In this document: positions 50,501 through 64,000 of the stretch, one piece after another
Layout of the letters: the number at the start of each line of letters is the position of its first letter
Numbering within the stretch: the first letter of the stretch is position 1
Assembly (NCBI GenBank): GCA_023846275.1
Contig: CM043870.1
Coordinates: forward strand, 13,525,527 to 13,589,526
Direction: 5' to 3'
Length of the DNA stretch: 64,000 nt
Source of the DNA: Vanilla planifolia
Lineage: Eukaryota; Streptophyta; Magnoliopsida; Asparagales; Orchidaceae
Notes under the pieces: model-generated
Database searches by the model: none
Seen by the model: only the letters and a program-made list of their open reading frames with translations
What the model was told of the DNA's origin: nothing
Position numbers and translations under genes: made by a program

Positions 50501-53500
50501 TGCAAACATTGTTCGGCACTTCTTGACTTGTTCTATCCAAATAATTCTTCGTTTCTATCTTAGTGGTTTTCAGCATGGCTTTCTTATAGATCTTATGTAA
50601 TTTCTCCAAATCTTTAACTTTGATTTGGATATGATACTATGAAACTTAAATCCTCCTCTCTTGTGATCTTATTTTAGGTTTAATATACATTTTCTTAATA
50701 AAATAATAATTTACTATTATGTATGTTCACGTTTTTTGGGTATTCTATAATAATTGCAAATGAAACCATTACAAGAAAACTAATATCATTGGACTCTTCT
50801 TGTTGGTCTCCTTCAATTGATTATTCATTTTATTATTTTTAAATATTTTTATTTTTTAATTTTTGTATGCTTTACAATACATTTTTATCTATACCTAATT
50901 TCACAATCAAGGATGTAACACTCTTGTGATATTTTATCAATTTGTTTTATTTTTTGTTACATTACATTAATTAAGATTATTTTAGCCTTATAATACTTTT
51001 AATTAATATTAAAAAAATTATTAGTTATGTAAACATTCTTTGGTAGGTAAGAGCAATATTAGATGGGCCCTGATCAAGGTGAGACAAACATTGTTGGACT
51101 CAACAAGATAAGCTTTATCTATTTCAATATTTTTTTGTATTTTAAAATATTTTAGTTTCTAGGGTTCATTCATGGATTATGAGGAATTTTTATTTGTTCC
51201 ATTCTATATAATCATGGACGTTACCTTTGATACCCTTAATATTTGGGAGTGCACCCTTCTTATATACTTATATATTTGTTCAAATGATTCACTTCGATTT
51301 GGACATATTACCATGGAACTATAATTCTTCTAGGATTTGAATAAGTTGCAATACTTTTCCTTAATTTATCTTTTTTCCAACAATTCAGTGTCAATTTTTA
51401 TAATTTTTTTAAATTTTTTTAGGATTTTAGCAAACGACATTATCATACACATTCACCTTAGTATCTTGTAATGTAATATTTCGATATAGTTTATCTTATT
51501 AATTGAATTTGTTTAACTTTTATTTGGTTATTTTACTAAATAATTTTAAATCTCCTCTTTTGTGACTATTACAATGATAAATAACAAAAAAATTATTTTT
51601 TAAGTAGTTAGATATTAAGTTTAATATTTTTTTAATATTTGTTTAGTATTTGGACATGTTATATAAGACATTTTGACTAGCACGAGTTTTGATGATGGAA
51701 GATGTCACATTTGATCTCCTTAGGCCATGAATTTGTAGCTTTCTTAGATGATTTACTTGATCTGTTTAAAGTTTTAGATGTCATTTTGATTTATTATGAT
51801 GAAACTTGAATTATCCTCTCATATGACTTTTTCATCACTTTAATTTTGTTTTATAATATTATTTCAATTTATCTTATTTTAAGTTATATATATATTAGTT
51901 TCATATTCAAATAATAATCTATTATTATTTATCCATGTTTATGATAATAATTCATATTTATTTTAGTTGAGGACTTGAAAACACAATACAAACATAATTG
52001 GTCATATTTTAATGAGATCTATTTAATAAAATATTCATGTTTATATTCTTGTATAATTTTTCTAGGGTTTTTTCAAAATTTATGGTACATTTTTAATTAG
52101 TACCAGATTTTACAATCGACCATATCATACATGATCTATTTAGTATCATGGAATATAACCTTCTTGTACAAATTATTTTATTTCTCATAAATTTCACTTA
52201 CATTTTGTTATATTAAATTACTTTAATTTATCATATTTCGTATTGAATACATACTTCCTTAATATGAAAGTAAATATTTTATTTTATTTTTTATTTTTTA
52301 AAATTTTTTATTCAAACTATTTCTAAACAAGGTCTAATGGAGATGACGTAGACGTCATTGAACAATTCTCGATGTGCTCTATTTTGTTATTTATATATAT
52401 ATACATAATTTCATTTTTATGTTTTTAAAATATTTTATTTTTTAGTGTTTTGGATTGCTTTGTGAGACATTATAGTTCATACCTTATTTTATGATTGATA
52501 ATGTTACATTTGATCGCGTTAATATCTTGGAAGACTAACTTTAAACATAATTTACTTTATTTCATCAGTTTCTTTACTTTTAGTTAGGTACACTAACACA
52601 AAACTCTAATTATCTTCTTATATGACCTTTAAAATTCTTGGAAATAATTGTGTATAATTAGTTCAACTCTTCTCATCTTAGGTTAAATATATATTTAGTT
52701 AATATTAAAATATTACTTTTTCATTTTTTATGTTTAATTTATTTGGTAATTGGTAGTTATTCTAAATGATATCTATTGGAGATAAAACAAATATTATTGG
52801 ATTCACCTCGAGGAGCTATATTTTATTAAATGTTTACTTTTATCTTTTTAAATATTTTGGTTGAATGCACATTTCTTGTAGAATTTATATTATTTTTTAA
52901 ATGGTTTTTCTTACATTAGATTATATTTTAATGAAGTTATAATCCCGCACTCATGTGACCTTTACATCTCTTTTATTTCATTATATCACATTGTTTCACT
53001 TTATCACATTTGAATGATAACATATTTCCATAATTATAAAATAAGCATTTCATGTTTTTTATTCTTTCTTATATGTGTAGTATATAGCAAGTCAAAAAAA
53101 GGTCTAATCAAGATTAGGCAAATATTGTTAAACTCATTTTAATGAGCTCTATCCAATTAAATGTTCTTTTTTATAACTTCAAATATTTAGTTCTATAGAA
53201 GTATGGCCCAAATTTTTATATATTTTCATTTACCATATTTGATGATTTAGTATGTCACAGTTAACCTTCTTAGCATCTTTGAAAGTAATATTCCAATACA
53301 ATTTATCTCATTATATCAAATAATTAGCTTTTATTAAGATATATCACTATGAAACTATATTCTACTTTCATGTGACCTTTACATTGATTTGATATAGTGA
53401 TGTTGCATTACATAAATTTAACTTACTTCTACCTTGTTATATATTTGATTAATGTTTAATTAATTATTTATTTACTTTTTGTTTAAATAATTTTATAATT

Positions 53501-54165
53501 TGAAGTAATTCCAAACAAAGACTACTAAGATGAGGCAAGTGTTGTAATACTTGTATCGACGAGCTCTATCCAATTGAATATTTATCTTAAGATTTTTTTA
53601 GTTTTTGATGTTCTATATTGTAGTGCACCTTTTAGGGAATTCTATTTAGACCAATGTTTAAGATCAAGGAGTTTACACTTGATCTTAATTGTAACTTGGA
53701 AAACATCTTTCTTTGAATATATCTTAATTCCTCAAATTTTTTGCTTTAATTTCGTTATATTTATGGGCAACTTTATATCTTTTATCCAATCCACTTTAAC
53801 TTTTTTTTATATGGTTATGCATAATATTTAAATTCTTCTTCTTTTACCTTTAATATATGTTTACCTAACATTAAAATAACACTTTTTTTTAAACTTTTTT
53901 ACTATGATAATTAGAAATAATTATAGATGAGATTTAACTGACACAAACAATATCATTAGACTATTCCCAACAAGCTTTATTTATTCTATGATTTGGTCAT
54001 TTTTTATAAGTTAATTTTTATTTATACTTGAATTATTGACCAATATATATATACCCTTAATATCAATGTAATAATTTGTTATTATTTATGATTATTTAAT
54101 TTAGAAATTCATAGTAATTCTAAATGTGTTTTGATCAAAGTGGATCGAACAACAATAAACTCTCA

Positions 54166-54175
54166 ATGATGAAAT
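54166..54175. other. Orientation switch of the repeat array
   Basis: Left of here the last reversed unit ends in its 'gactcatctcgatgag' block (54150-54165); right of here a plus unit starts with 'gagtatttaattaaataaat' and then 'gatcaagatgagtctaac'. The two orientations therefore meet at nearly the same phase. Confidence 0.65.
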
Positions 54176-57100
54176 GAGTATTTAATTAAATAAATTTGAT
54201 CAAGATGAGTCTAACAATATTTATTTAGATAAATTATTATTAACTAAGTAAATATGCAAAACTAATAATTATTTTTTTAAAATATTAATTAATTATATTT
54301 TAAATCAAAATAAGATAAATTTCGCATGTAGTACAATTAAATTGATGTGATGAAAGAGTAATACAATTAGAGAATTAGAGTCACATATTTACTAAATCAA
54401 AGAATAAATTTAGAGGAAGTGACCTCCTACAACAACAATAATCAAGTGAGGTTTGAATCAAAATGTATCCTAAATTGTTCAAAAAAATTGAGTAATAAAA
54501 AATTTTAAAAAAAAGAAAAAAATCTAATTAGATACATCCCTTCTAGAGAAGACCAATGATATTCATTTCACGCCAATCAAAGCTCGTATAAGTTTTTTAT
54601 AAATTACAAAATAAAATAAACATAAATTACAAAATATTATTATTATAATATTAATAAAATACATAATATAGCTTAAATAAGATAAATTGAAGTAATGAAA
54701 TATAACAACGAAATGTAATGGCCATATGGAAAGAGATTTAGGGCTATATGGTAATATAACCAAATAAAAGTGAAAAATTTTATGATATAAGATAAATTAA
54801 ATTGGATAATCATATTCAAAGATATGAAGGAGATCGCACAAAACATTTTTTATCATTAAATTATGCATGACTCTAAATGTCTCGTAAAGCTTACCAAAAT
54901 CTTAAAAAATAAAGTATTTAAAAAAATAAAAATAAACATTTAATCGGATAATCCTTATTAAAATGAGTCTAACGATGATTCTTTGGTCTTAATTAGACCC
55001 TTTTTAGAGTTATTATGAATAACAAGGATAATAAGCATATTAATAATAAATTATTATTTTAATATTAAGTAAACATAAATTAAAGATAAAGTAAGATTAA
55101 TCAAAAAATAATAATATAACCCAATCAAACATAGGTAAGGGTAAAAAAAGACTAGAATTAGGATTCCATATTCATATAACCAAATCAATGAAGAAGTTTA
55201 AGAAATGTCACAAATTGTTTGAGAATATTACATTCTAAAGTACTAAGGAGATTGAGTGTAACATCCTCAATTATCAAAGTAAGTACGAATCTAAATACAT
55301 CAATAAGAAAAAAAAATCATTAGAAAACATTATTGAATGAATAGTTTATTAGACATACCTCATTTGGAATAGTCCAACTATGACCTTTTTTTGCGATCAT
55401 ATGTCGTTTAGATTCACTATAAATTAAAAAACTAAATAAGAAAAAATAATAATAAATTATTATTTTAATTTTAATTAAATATGCATTAAAGTTGAAGTGA
55501 GACAAAATAAATAAATATAGTGTAACCAAATCAAAGCGATGTAGGTCACATAAGAATAATTTAGTGTCACACATTTATATGACAAAATCAATGAATAGCT
55601 TTTGAAAATTAGACAAATTAAATATGAAAGCTTCATAACATAAAACAAAGGAGATTGAGAGTAAAATACCTGATCATAACAAAACTACAAATAGAAATTC
55701 CTCGTAGAGCAGGCAAAAATATCAACAAAGAGAAGGTTTAATGTTATGAAAATAAAAATTTAATTAGATAGAAAAAATCGAGATGAGTGTAAAAAATTTT
55801 ATTTTGTTTAGATTTAACAAGCGTCATAATTACTATGAATTTACAATTTAAATATGCAATAATTAAATGTTTGTTGATATTAAGTAAATATATGTTAAAG
55901 TTGAATAAGATAAATTGAAGCAATATAATTAAGGAAAACAAAATGATGTAAGGCTTGCTAAAGATGAGATTCAGGTACCAATTTAAATGTCTCACAACAC
56001 ATGCTAAAAATTAATAAACAAAGATATTTAAAAATATAAAACAAAAAATAAAATTTTGTTGAGCTTGTTGAGGTCATTTAACTACATTTGCTTCATTTAT
56101 ATTAGAACTTGTTCAAAATTACATAGAACTAACAAAGCAAATAAAAAAAATAATAATAAAATATTATTTTTTAATAAGATAATTTAAATTGGTGTTGCAA
56201 TAAGATAATATGAAGCAATATAATATGACAAATTAAAAGTGATATAAATAGTGCCCAAGAGGAGATTTGCAACTATATAACAATATAGCAAAAAAATAAA
56301 AACTTTGAAGCAATGGAATAAGTTTTATTGGGATGTTGCATAATAACATTTCAAAGAGATTGAGTGTTACCTCCTCAATTTGCACTCTATTTATTAGTCA
56401 AAATGTTTGAAAAATCATAAAAAATAATTTAATTAGATAAAGCTCATAAATATGCCTAAAAATATTTTTTTTTGTCTTAATTATATCTCAAAAAGAATTT
56501 TAGGATTTACCAAAAGTAAATTAAAAATAATTACAAAAAATTATTAATTCAATAATTAGTGAAAATATGATAAAGGTCAAAGTTAAATAATGTCAAAGAG
56601 AAAAGTTGAAGAAATCAGACTAATTATTAGACAAAATTTCATTCCAAGACATTAACAAGATCAAATGTAACATCATATGACAAAGTTGCATTAAAAAATG
56701 CAGATGAGATCGAGTGTATCATCATTGATCAACAAGTAAGGCACAATTCAATATAACTCACAAAACATGCAAAAACCATAAAAATAAAATATTAATTAAA
56801 TAGCAAAATGATTATTTAAATTGATAGAGTACAACAAAATTAGTGGAATAACACTTGTTTTGTCTCAATAAAATTTACAAAGTCAAATAAGAAAAAATAA
56901 TAAAACAACTTATTATTTCATTATCACTTAAACATATATTAAAGTTGAAAAGATATAAATTAGGGCAATACACTATAACTAAATGAAGGTAATCTAATGG
57001 TCAAATAAGAAGATATTTAAACTACAAAAGACAGCCAAATCATGGCTAAAAGGCTAAAGAATTGAGATAAATTGTACAAGATAATTGAATTCTAAGGTAC

Positions 57101-60100
57101 TAAGGATGTCAAAGTTAATTGCTTCGATCACGATGTAAGAAACGAATAAAAATATTATGTAAAGGATATCATAACCTAAGAAAATAAAAAAAATAATATT
57201 TAATTACATACAGCTCATCAAGGTTACTCTAACGATGTTTGCTTGATCTCAATTGGACCTCAATTGGAATTATTACAAATTATCCAAATAAACACTCATT
57301 AATAAAACTATGTTATCAATTTAATATTAATGAAATTTATTTCACAATTGAAAGTTTATTAACTCAAATATTATAATCTAAAAATAAGAAAGAAATAATA
57401 GTAACATCAGAGGAAAATTGCACTTTCCTATCAACAAAACAAAACTAAAGTGAAAATTTTTCAAAAATTAAACAAACTATATTGTAATTTTGTAATCCTT
57501 TAAACTAAAAAAAAAAGTATAACATCATCAACTATCAAAAAAATACGATTCAAAATGTCTTATAAAATGCCTCAAATCCTTAAAATATTGACAAAAAAAA
57601 ATTAATTATTTAATTGAATAAAGATAGTCGAGATGAATCCAACATTGATTGTTTAATCACTATCTAACCTTGTCTCAAATTACTACAAAATGCCAAAAAC
57701 ATAACCATAACAATAATAAATCATTGTCAAAATATTAAGTAAATGAGTTTTCATGTTAAAACAATATGAATTGAAATAATTTTGTACAACCAAATCAAGG
57801 AGATTAGAAATTAACATGAGAGAAGAATTCGAATTACACATTAACGTAAATATATCATAGCTAAAATTTAGAATTAATTAAATAAATTCTACACAAAAAA
57901 GTTGTATTCCAAGGCACTATGCCGATCAATTGTAATATCCCCAATCATCAAATAACCTATTAATGGAAATATTAGGTAAAATATGCCAAAACCCTTAAAG
58001 GTAAAATATTTAAAAATGATGAAATACATATTTCATGGAATAGAGCCCATCAAGAAGAGTCCATTGACATTTATTTCATCTCAATTAGGCACCATTTGGA
58101 ATGCTATATGGTACCTAAACAAATAAACTCACATAATCAAAATTTTTTTATATTAAATTAATATATTATAGTAGAATAAGATGAACTGAAATAATGTAAT
58201 ACAACCAAATTAAATTGACGTAAATATCACAGAAGGGTAGAATTAGAGTCACATAGTAATGTAACAAAATAAAAGAAAAAAGTTTTAAGAAATGAGATAA
58301 GTTATACTAGAAAATTTCACTCTTAGTTACTATGGAGATTACGAGCATTATTCTTGACTATAAAATTGGGTACCAATTAAAATTTTTTATAGGATTTGCT
58401 AAAATCCAAGAAGTTAAAATATTTAAACTTATGGAAATAAATATTTAGTTATATAGAGCTCATCTAGATGTGTCTAACACTATTTGTTTTGTATTAATCA
58501 AATTTTATTTTAAATTTTTATAAATTCCATAATTAAATAAGAAAAAGATAAACAAATTATGTTTTTATATTAGGTAAATAAAAATTATTGTAGAAATGAG
58601 ATAAATTAGACCAATATTATATATATGAATCAAGATGATTTAAAGATCACAAGGTAAAATATTTTGAGTAACATAGTAAAAGAAAGAAATCAAAGCACAA
58701 AATTTGAAGAAACAATTTATATTATATTAGAAAATTGAATTCCAATACAACAAGGACTTCTAGTGTGATATCTTCAATCCAAAAATTTGGTACAAATCAA
58801 TATATCCAACAAACTATTCAAAAACATTTGAAAATTAATTATTTTAAAATAATAATAATAATTTTTAATAACTTCTAAAAAATAAAATTAATGAGTTTTA
58901 ATGTAATTAAATATTATTTTTAGATTATTAAAAAATATATTGGAGGTCAAATAAAACTAATTGAATCTTTATAAAACATCCAAATAATGGTTATGTAAAT
59001 ATAAAATAAGAGAAGAATTATAGTTTAATAGTAATATAACTAAATCAAAGAAAAACATTTGAAAAAGTGAGATGAATTATGCTTAAAAGTTTTATTCCAA
59101 AACACTATGGACATCAAGCATAACATCCTCAACAATGAAATCAAGTGCTAATCATAATGTCTCACAAAAGATGCTCAAAATAGGAATTATTTAATATTTT
59201 GAGATATAGAAGTAGATTTTTATTTTGATAGAGCTCATTGGTACATGTCCAATGATTTTAGTTTCATTTTGATCAAAACCTGCATCAAATTACAATTATT
59301 TACAAATGAGAATAGGCATAGATAATGATAGTTTTATTTTTATAATGAGTAAATATATTTTGAAGTTGAATAAGGTAAATTGAATCAATATTATGCAAAC
59401 AAAATTAAAACATTTTAAATGTCACATTAGTAGACGTTTAGAGTTACAAAGTAATATATATTAAAAAATTAAATAAATGATATAAATTATATAAAAATGT
59501 TGCATTGCTGCAAAATAAAAAAAGTGTGTAACATCATTGTTCGTCAAAAAAGATATGATTCAAAATTTCTCATAAAAATTAAAATATTTAAAAAAAGTTG
59601 AAATTAATTTCTAATTGTGCAAAGGTCATCAAGACAAAGGCAATAAAGTCATTTTTGTCTCATTCATACCTCATATAGAATTATCACCAATTACCAAAAT
59701 AAATAAGTGTAAATAACAATGATATTTTTTTAAATATTTAGTAAATAATGTTAAAGATGAAATGACATAAATTTAAATAATTCAATAAAACCAAGTCAAG
59801 GATACATAAAGTTCATATTAGAAGGGATTTATAATTAGCTCATATTATAAACAAATTAAAGCTAAAAGTTTTAAAGAAATGAGATAAAGTGTTTAAGAAT
59901 GTTGCATTTTAATATAATAAAGAAATTCAATGTAACACCATCAATCATCAAAATTATTAGAAAAAAAAATGTCTCAAAAACATATCCAAATCTTAGAAAA
60001 TAAATTATTTATTAATGTAAAAGAAAAAATTCAATTGGGCAAGGATAATAGAAGTGAGCCCAAAGAAGTTTTTTTCTTCTTTATTAGGCCTTGTTTGAAA

Positions 60101-63100
60101 TTGTTGTAAATTACAAAATTAAATAATAATTTTTTTTTTTTAAAATTTACATAAAAATTTAAGTAAACTTAGATGTGAGAAATTTAATAAATATATTATA
60201 ACATGGTGAAGGAAATTTAAATTTCAAACGAGAAGAAATTGAAAGATACAGAGAATATGTCAAAATCAAAGTAAAAAGTTGGAAAAACTGAGGCAAATTA
60301 AATGAGAAAGTATTTTTCCAAGATATTAAGGTAATTGAGTACAGTATCCATGATAATAAAATTTGGTAGGGAATAAAATGTTTGACATTTTGGGAAAATG
60401 GCCTATAAAAAAATTTAAAAATTTAAAATAAAAATTTGTTTAGGTCGAGCTTGTTTAGATTAGTCTAATGGTCTTTATTTCATCTCGTTGAGACCTTTTT
60501 TATAACTAATTCTTATTTTGATATTAAAAAAATATTAAAAAAATAACACGAATTGAAGTAATATAGTAAAAAAAATAAAAAAGGAAAGGAGACGTATAGT
60601 AGCATATTAAAAAAAATTAAATCAAAGAAAAAATATTTAAGGAAATAACATAAATGGTACACAAAAGTTACATTCAAAGATACTAAGGAGATCGAGTGTA
60701 TCATCCTCAAATTTCAAATTAACTACTAATAAAAATTGCTTTTGAAAATATGCCAAAACTTAACGAAATAAAATATTTTCAATATTTAAAAAATTAATAT
60801 TTAGTTGGATAAAGCTTATAGTGTTAAGTCCACAAATGTTTGTTTCATCCTAAGCCAAACAACTTTCAAATGCCTACAAATTGTAAAAGTAAATTAAGAT
60901 AAATAGTATTGCTATAGTTTTTATATTTAGTAAACATATATCAAAGCTCAAATAAGAATTGTCAAACAAATATAATATAACTTAATAATAGTAATATGAT
61001 GGTCACATGAGAAGAGACTTAGAGTTGTGAAGCTTTCTTAGAAAAAAGGAAATTGAATTCAAAGATACTTGGAGGTCCTATTTAAGTTCTATGCTCATCA
61101 AATCAAGTTGGAATAAATTCCATGTAAATTATGCCAAAGCTTTTAATAATAACATATTTAAAAATATGAAAATTAATTTTTAATTAAATAGAGTCATTAG
61201 GAGGCATCTAATGATGCTAGTTTAATCTCAACCAAACATCATTTGTAATTACTATAAACTATATTTTAAGAATAAATGAGAAATTTAGTTTTTATATTAA
61301 GTAAATATATATATGAATCATGAAATAACTTAAGAAAAGCAAATCAAGTTCATTTAAAGCTAACAGAGATAAGAGAGATGCAAAGTTACAAAGTAAAATA
61401 ACAAATTTAAATAAAAAAATCTGAAGTAGATCATATAAACTATATAAGAAGGTGGCATTGCAAGAAAGTTAATAAATTTTGTGTATCATTCCTAATCATC
61501 AAGTCAAGTGTAAATAAAATTTCTCATCAAAATAGGGCAAAAAGTTAAAAAAATAAAAAATTAAAAGAAACACAATTGAATGTTTATTTTCATAATGCTC
61601 ATCAAGATAAGTCCAATAACATTAACTTTAGTTTGATCAGACCATATTTCAAATTACATAGAATTCCAAAATTAAATAAGTAAAAATAATAATAAATTAT
61701 TATTTTTGTGTTGTGAGAATATATATGAAAGTTAAAAAGAGAAAAATTGAATGAATATAATATTAACAAGTCAAACAAAAAACTTTTAGAAATGTGATGA
61801 ATTATTTGCAAAACATGCGTTCATACTTAGAGAGAAGTTTAGGTGCAACTTCTCTTATCAACAAATCATGTGTGACTGTAAATGTCTCACAAATCATACC
61901 TAAACCCATGAAAAAGGAATTGGAAAGATTTAAAACCAATATCTAATTAAATAATGCTTTTTCTAAGCATCTTTACAACTTTTGTTTCATCTCAATCAAT
62001 CCTCATTTGGAATTACTACAAAAAACTTAAGTAAAGAAGCATAATTAGTAATAAATTATGATTTAAATATTAACTAAATCTATTTTGAAGGGAAAATGAG
62101 TTAAACAGATGCAACATAAAACAACTAAATGAAAGCAATGTAAAGTTCACAAAGAACGAATTTTGAGTTATATAGAAAAATAAGAAAATAAAAGAAAAAA
62201 TTAGAAGAAATGAGACAAATTATGTGCATAACATGTACTTTAAGATACTAAGAAGATTGAGTATAATGTCATTGTTTTACAAATTAAGTATGAAACAAAA
62301 CAAAACTCATTAACCATTTTAAGACCCTAAAAAATTAAATTTTGACAACCATAGAAATGAATATTTAATTTGATAGGAATTATCAAGATAACTTCAATGA
62401 CTTTTGTTTTGTACCAAATGACCCCATTTGAAATTGCAATGTATTACCAAATAAAATATGTACAAAAGACAATGTATTATTATTTTAATGTTATGTAAAT
62501 ATATGTTAAATCCAAAATTTTATAAATTTCGGCAATATAACATAACCAAATCAATGTGTTGTAAATTAAACACTATAGATGATTTACATAGTAACAAAAC
62601 AAAATCAAAGCAAAAATTTAAGGAAATGAGATAATATAAATGGAAAAATTGCATTCAAAGGTACTAGTGTGTCAAAATATAACATTCTCAATCATTAAAT
62701 TAGGTATGAAGAGATATCTCTCATAAAACATTTAAGACAATAGAAAAGAGATATTTATAAATAATTAATTTATTATTTAATTTGATAAAGCTTATTGATA
62801 AGAGTTCAATGACATTTGTTTTCTTGACGTGATCTTGTTTAAAATTATAATATCTTTCTAGAGTAAATAAAAAAATAATAATAAATTACATTTATTGTTA
62901 AGTAAATATATATTATATCAAAAATAAGACTAATTGAAGCAATACAAAATAAAAAAATAAAAAATTTATGGAGGTCACACATCAAAAGGTATATAGTTAG
63001 TAATATATCCAAATCAAAACAAAACATTTAAAGGACTGAGATAAATTGCATAAGAAAGTTGCATTCTAATATACTAAAGAGATAGTGTGTAAAATCATCC

Positions 63101-64000
63101 ATCATCAAATCTTGTTTGCATCAAAAGTTCTTTTAATGCCTACAAAAGGACATAGAAAAGAATATTTAAAAACATGAAGTGAATATTTAAATTAATGTGG
63201 CTCATTAAAAGGAGTCCTAAGTAGACATGTTTGATATCCATCGTACAACATTTGGAGTTTAAAGATTTTAACATAGTATATATGCACAAATAATATTTAA
63301 AAGTATTTAAGTATTAATTAAATCTAAGTAATGTAATGTATCTAATTCAAATAAATCTACATATCATAAGAGAGGAGATTGGGAGTTACAAACTAATATA
63401 ACCATATCATAGCAATAAATAAGAAAAAAGGAAATAAATTATTAGGGAAACTTGTTTTGAAAGATATTAACAAGATTGAATGTAACAACATTGATTGTGA
63501 AATTAGACACAAATAAAAAAAATATCGTTTAACATAATAAAATTTTAGAAAATAAAATATCTAAAATAATAAAGCATAATATTCAATAAGATAGAGCTAG
63601 TGATGATGATTTTAAGGATATTTGTTTTATCTTGATCATTCCTCATTTGGAATTACTGCCATTACAAAAGTAAACAAGCATAAATAATAAAAAAATATTT
63701 TGAAGTAAGGATGAAATGAAATAAATTAATGTAATATAATATAAACAATTCAATGTGATGCAATGATGACATGAGTAAAGATTTAGAGTTACATAAGAAT
63801 ATAAAGAAATCGAAGAAATACTTTTTAAGAAATAACAAAAATTATAAGTGAAATTTTAATTCTGAGACACTAACATGACTAATGCAATTTCCTTAAATGA
63901 CAAATCAAGTATAAATCAAAATCACTTCTACATTATGTCAACTTTTTTGAAAATTAAATATTTCAAATTTTAGACATGGATGTTTCGTTTGATAAAGCTC
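54176..64000 (+). repeat. ~410-bp repeat array, plus orientation (right segment)
   Basis: About 24 units to the end of the window. The 'gagctcatcgagatgag' block or its remnant recurs near 54200, 54550, 54945, 55770, 56440, 57210, 57625, 58035, 58460, 59230, 59625, 60445, 60805, 61190, 61600, 62375, 62785, 63190, 63595 and 63990. Good copies of internal words are 'aataataaattattatttt' near 55450, 'aaatcaaagcgatgtaggtc' near 55528, 'actaaggagattgagtgtaa' near 55242, 'agatcgagtgtatcatcctc' near 60690 and 'gaaagttgcattctaatata' near 63055. The array runs off the right edge. No gene is seen; ORFs of 60-84 codons on the minus strand (54563, 55320, 55744, 60513, 61602, 62845) lie at similar unit phases and are shadows of the repeat. 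Confidence 0.9.

Larger units (their letters stand above)
36831..54165 (-). repeat. ~410-bp repeat array, minus orientation (largest segment)
   Basis: About 42 units, all reversed relative to 7-30 kb. The 'gatgagctctatcc' block recurs near 36885, 37400, 38205, 38607, 39018, 40245, 40665, 41592, 42760, 43175, 44000, 44320, 45975, 46795, 47200, 48505, 49755, 52015, 52375, 53145 and 53565. Taking 39018 to 50530 as 28 steps gives about 411 bp per unit. Other constant words are 'tttgatgatcaaggatgtta', 'ggaatgcaactttcc', 'aaatctcctctcatgtgacc', 'tttacatcactttgatttgg', 'ttatattacattgcttcaat' and 'aattcatagtaattcc'. Truncated units occur around 41085-41590, 50530-50810 and 51300-51600. Frames such as 39397-39666 and 50172-50474 arise because one phase of this strand has few stops; they show no shared protein. 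Confidence 0.9.

Overview
The window is very AT-rich, non-coding nuclear DNA of plant type. I see no intact protein-coding gene, tRNA, rRNA or bacterial-style gene layout. The plant assignment rests on relics of a Ty3/gypsy LTR retrotransposon whose gag, zinc-knuckle, protease and integrase motifs are those of plant elements, on a solo LTR, and on a long satellite-like array. The species cannot be told from the sequence.

Most of the window (about 53 of 64 kb) is one extremely degenerate tandem repeat with a unit of roughly 410 bp. The same ordered word series recurs throughout. It includes a 'gagctcatcgagatgag' block, 'tttgtttcatctcgatt', 'acctcatttggaattact', an AAT/ATT palindrome, 'gtaatataaccaaatcaaa' (twice per unit), 'gtgatgtaaaggtcacatga', 'gaggagatttagagttacat', 'gaaagttgcattccaagat', 'catccttgatcatcaaatta', 'tctcataaagtgtgccaaaa' and 'gaatatttaattagatagag'. 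Every copy is heavily mutated, so the array is old. Its direction changes several times: minus at 1-1160, plus at 7220-17665, minus at 17690-19545, plus at 19546-30975, minus at 31015-32612 and 36831-54165, and plus at 54176-64000.

Two segments do not belong to the array. About 6 kb at 1161-7219 is AT-rich sequence that I cannot assign; it has no convincing gene. About 4.2 kb at 32613-36830 is a nested transposon complex that splits one repeat unit. Two decayed pieces of the same Ty3/gypsy element lie tail to tail around a symmetry centre near 33841. The left arm (plus strand) keeps the end of gag, the zinc knuckle, protease and the integrase C-terminus. The right arm (minus strand) keeps gag, the degraded knuckle and integrase. 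A younger, GC- and CpG-rich solo LTR of 1,092 bp (34303-35394, TGATG...CATCA, 5-bp duplication gtaag) later inserted into the right arm's integrase relic.

The layers give a relative history: the array formed first, then the gypsy pair inserted into one unit, then the LTR element inserted into the gypsy relic and was reduced to a solo LTR. Short ORFs across the window are chance frames in repeats or in the LTR.
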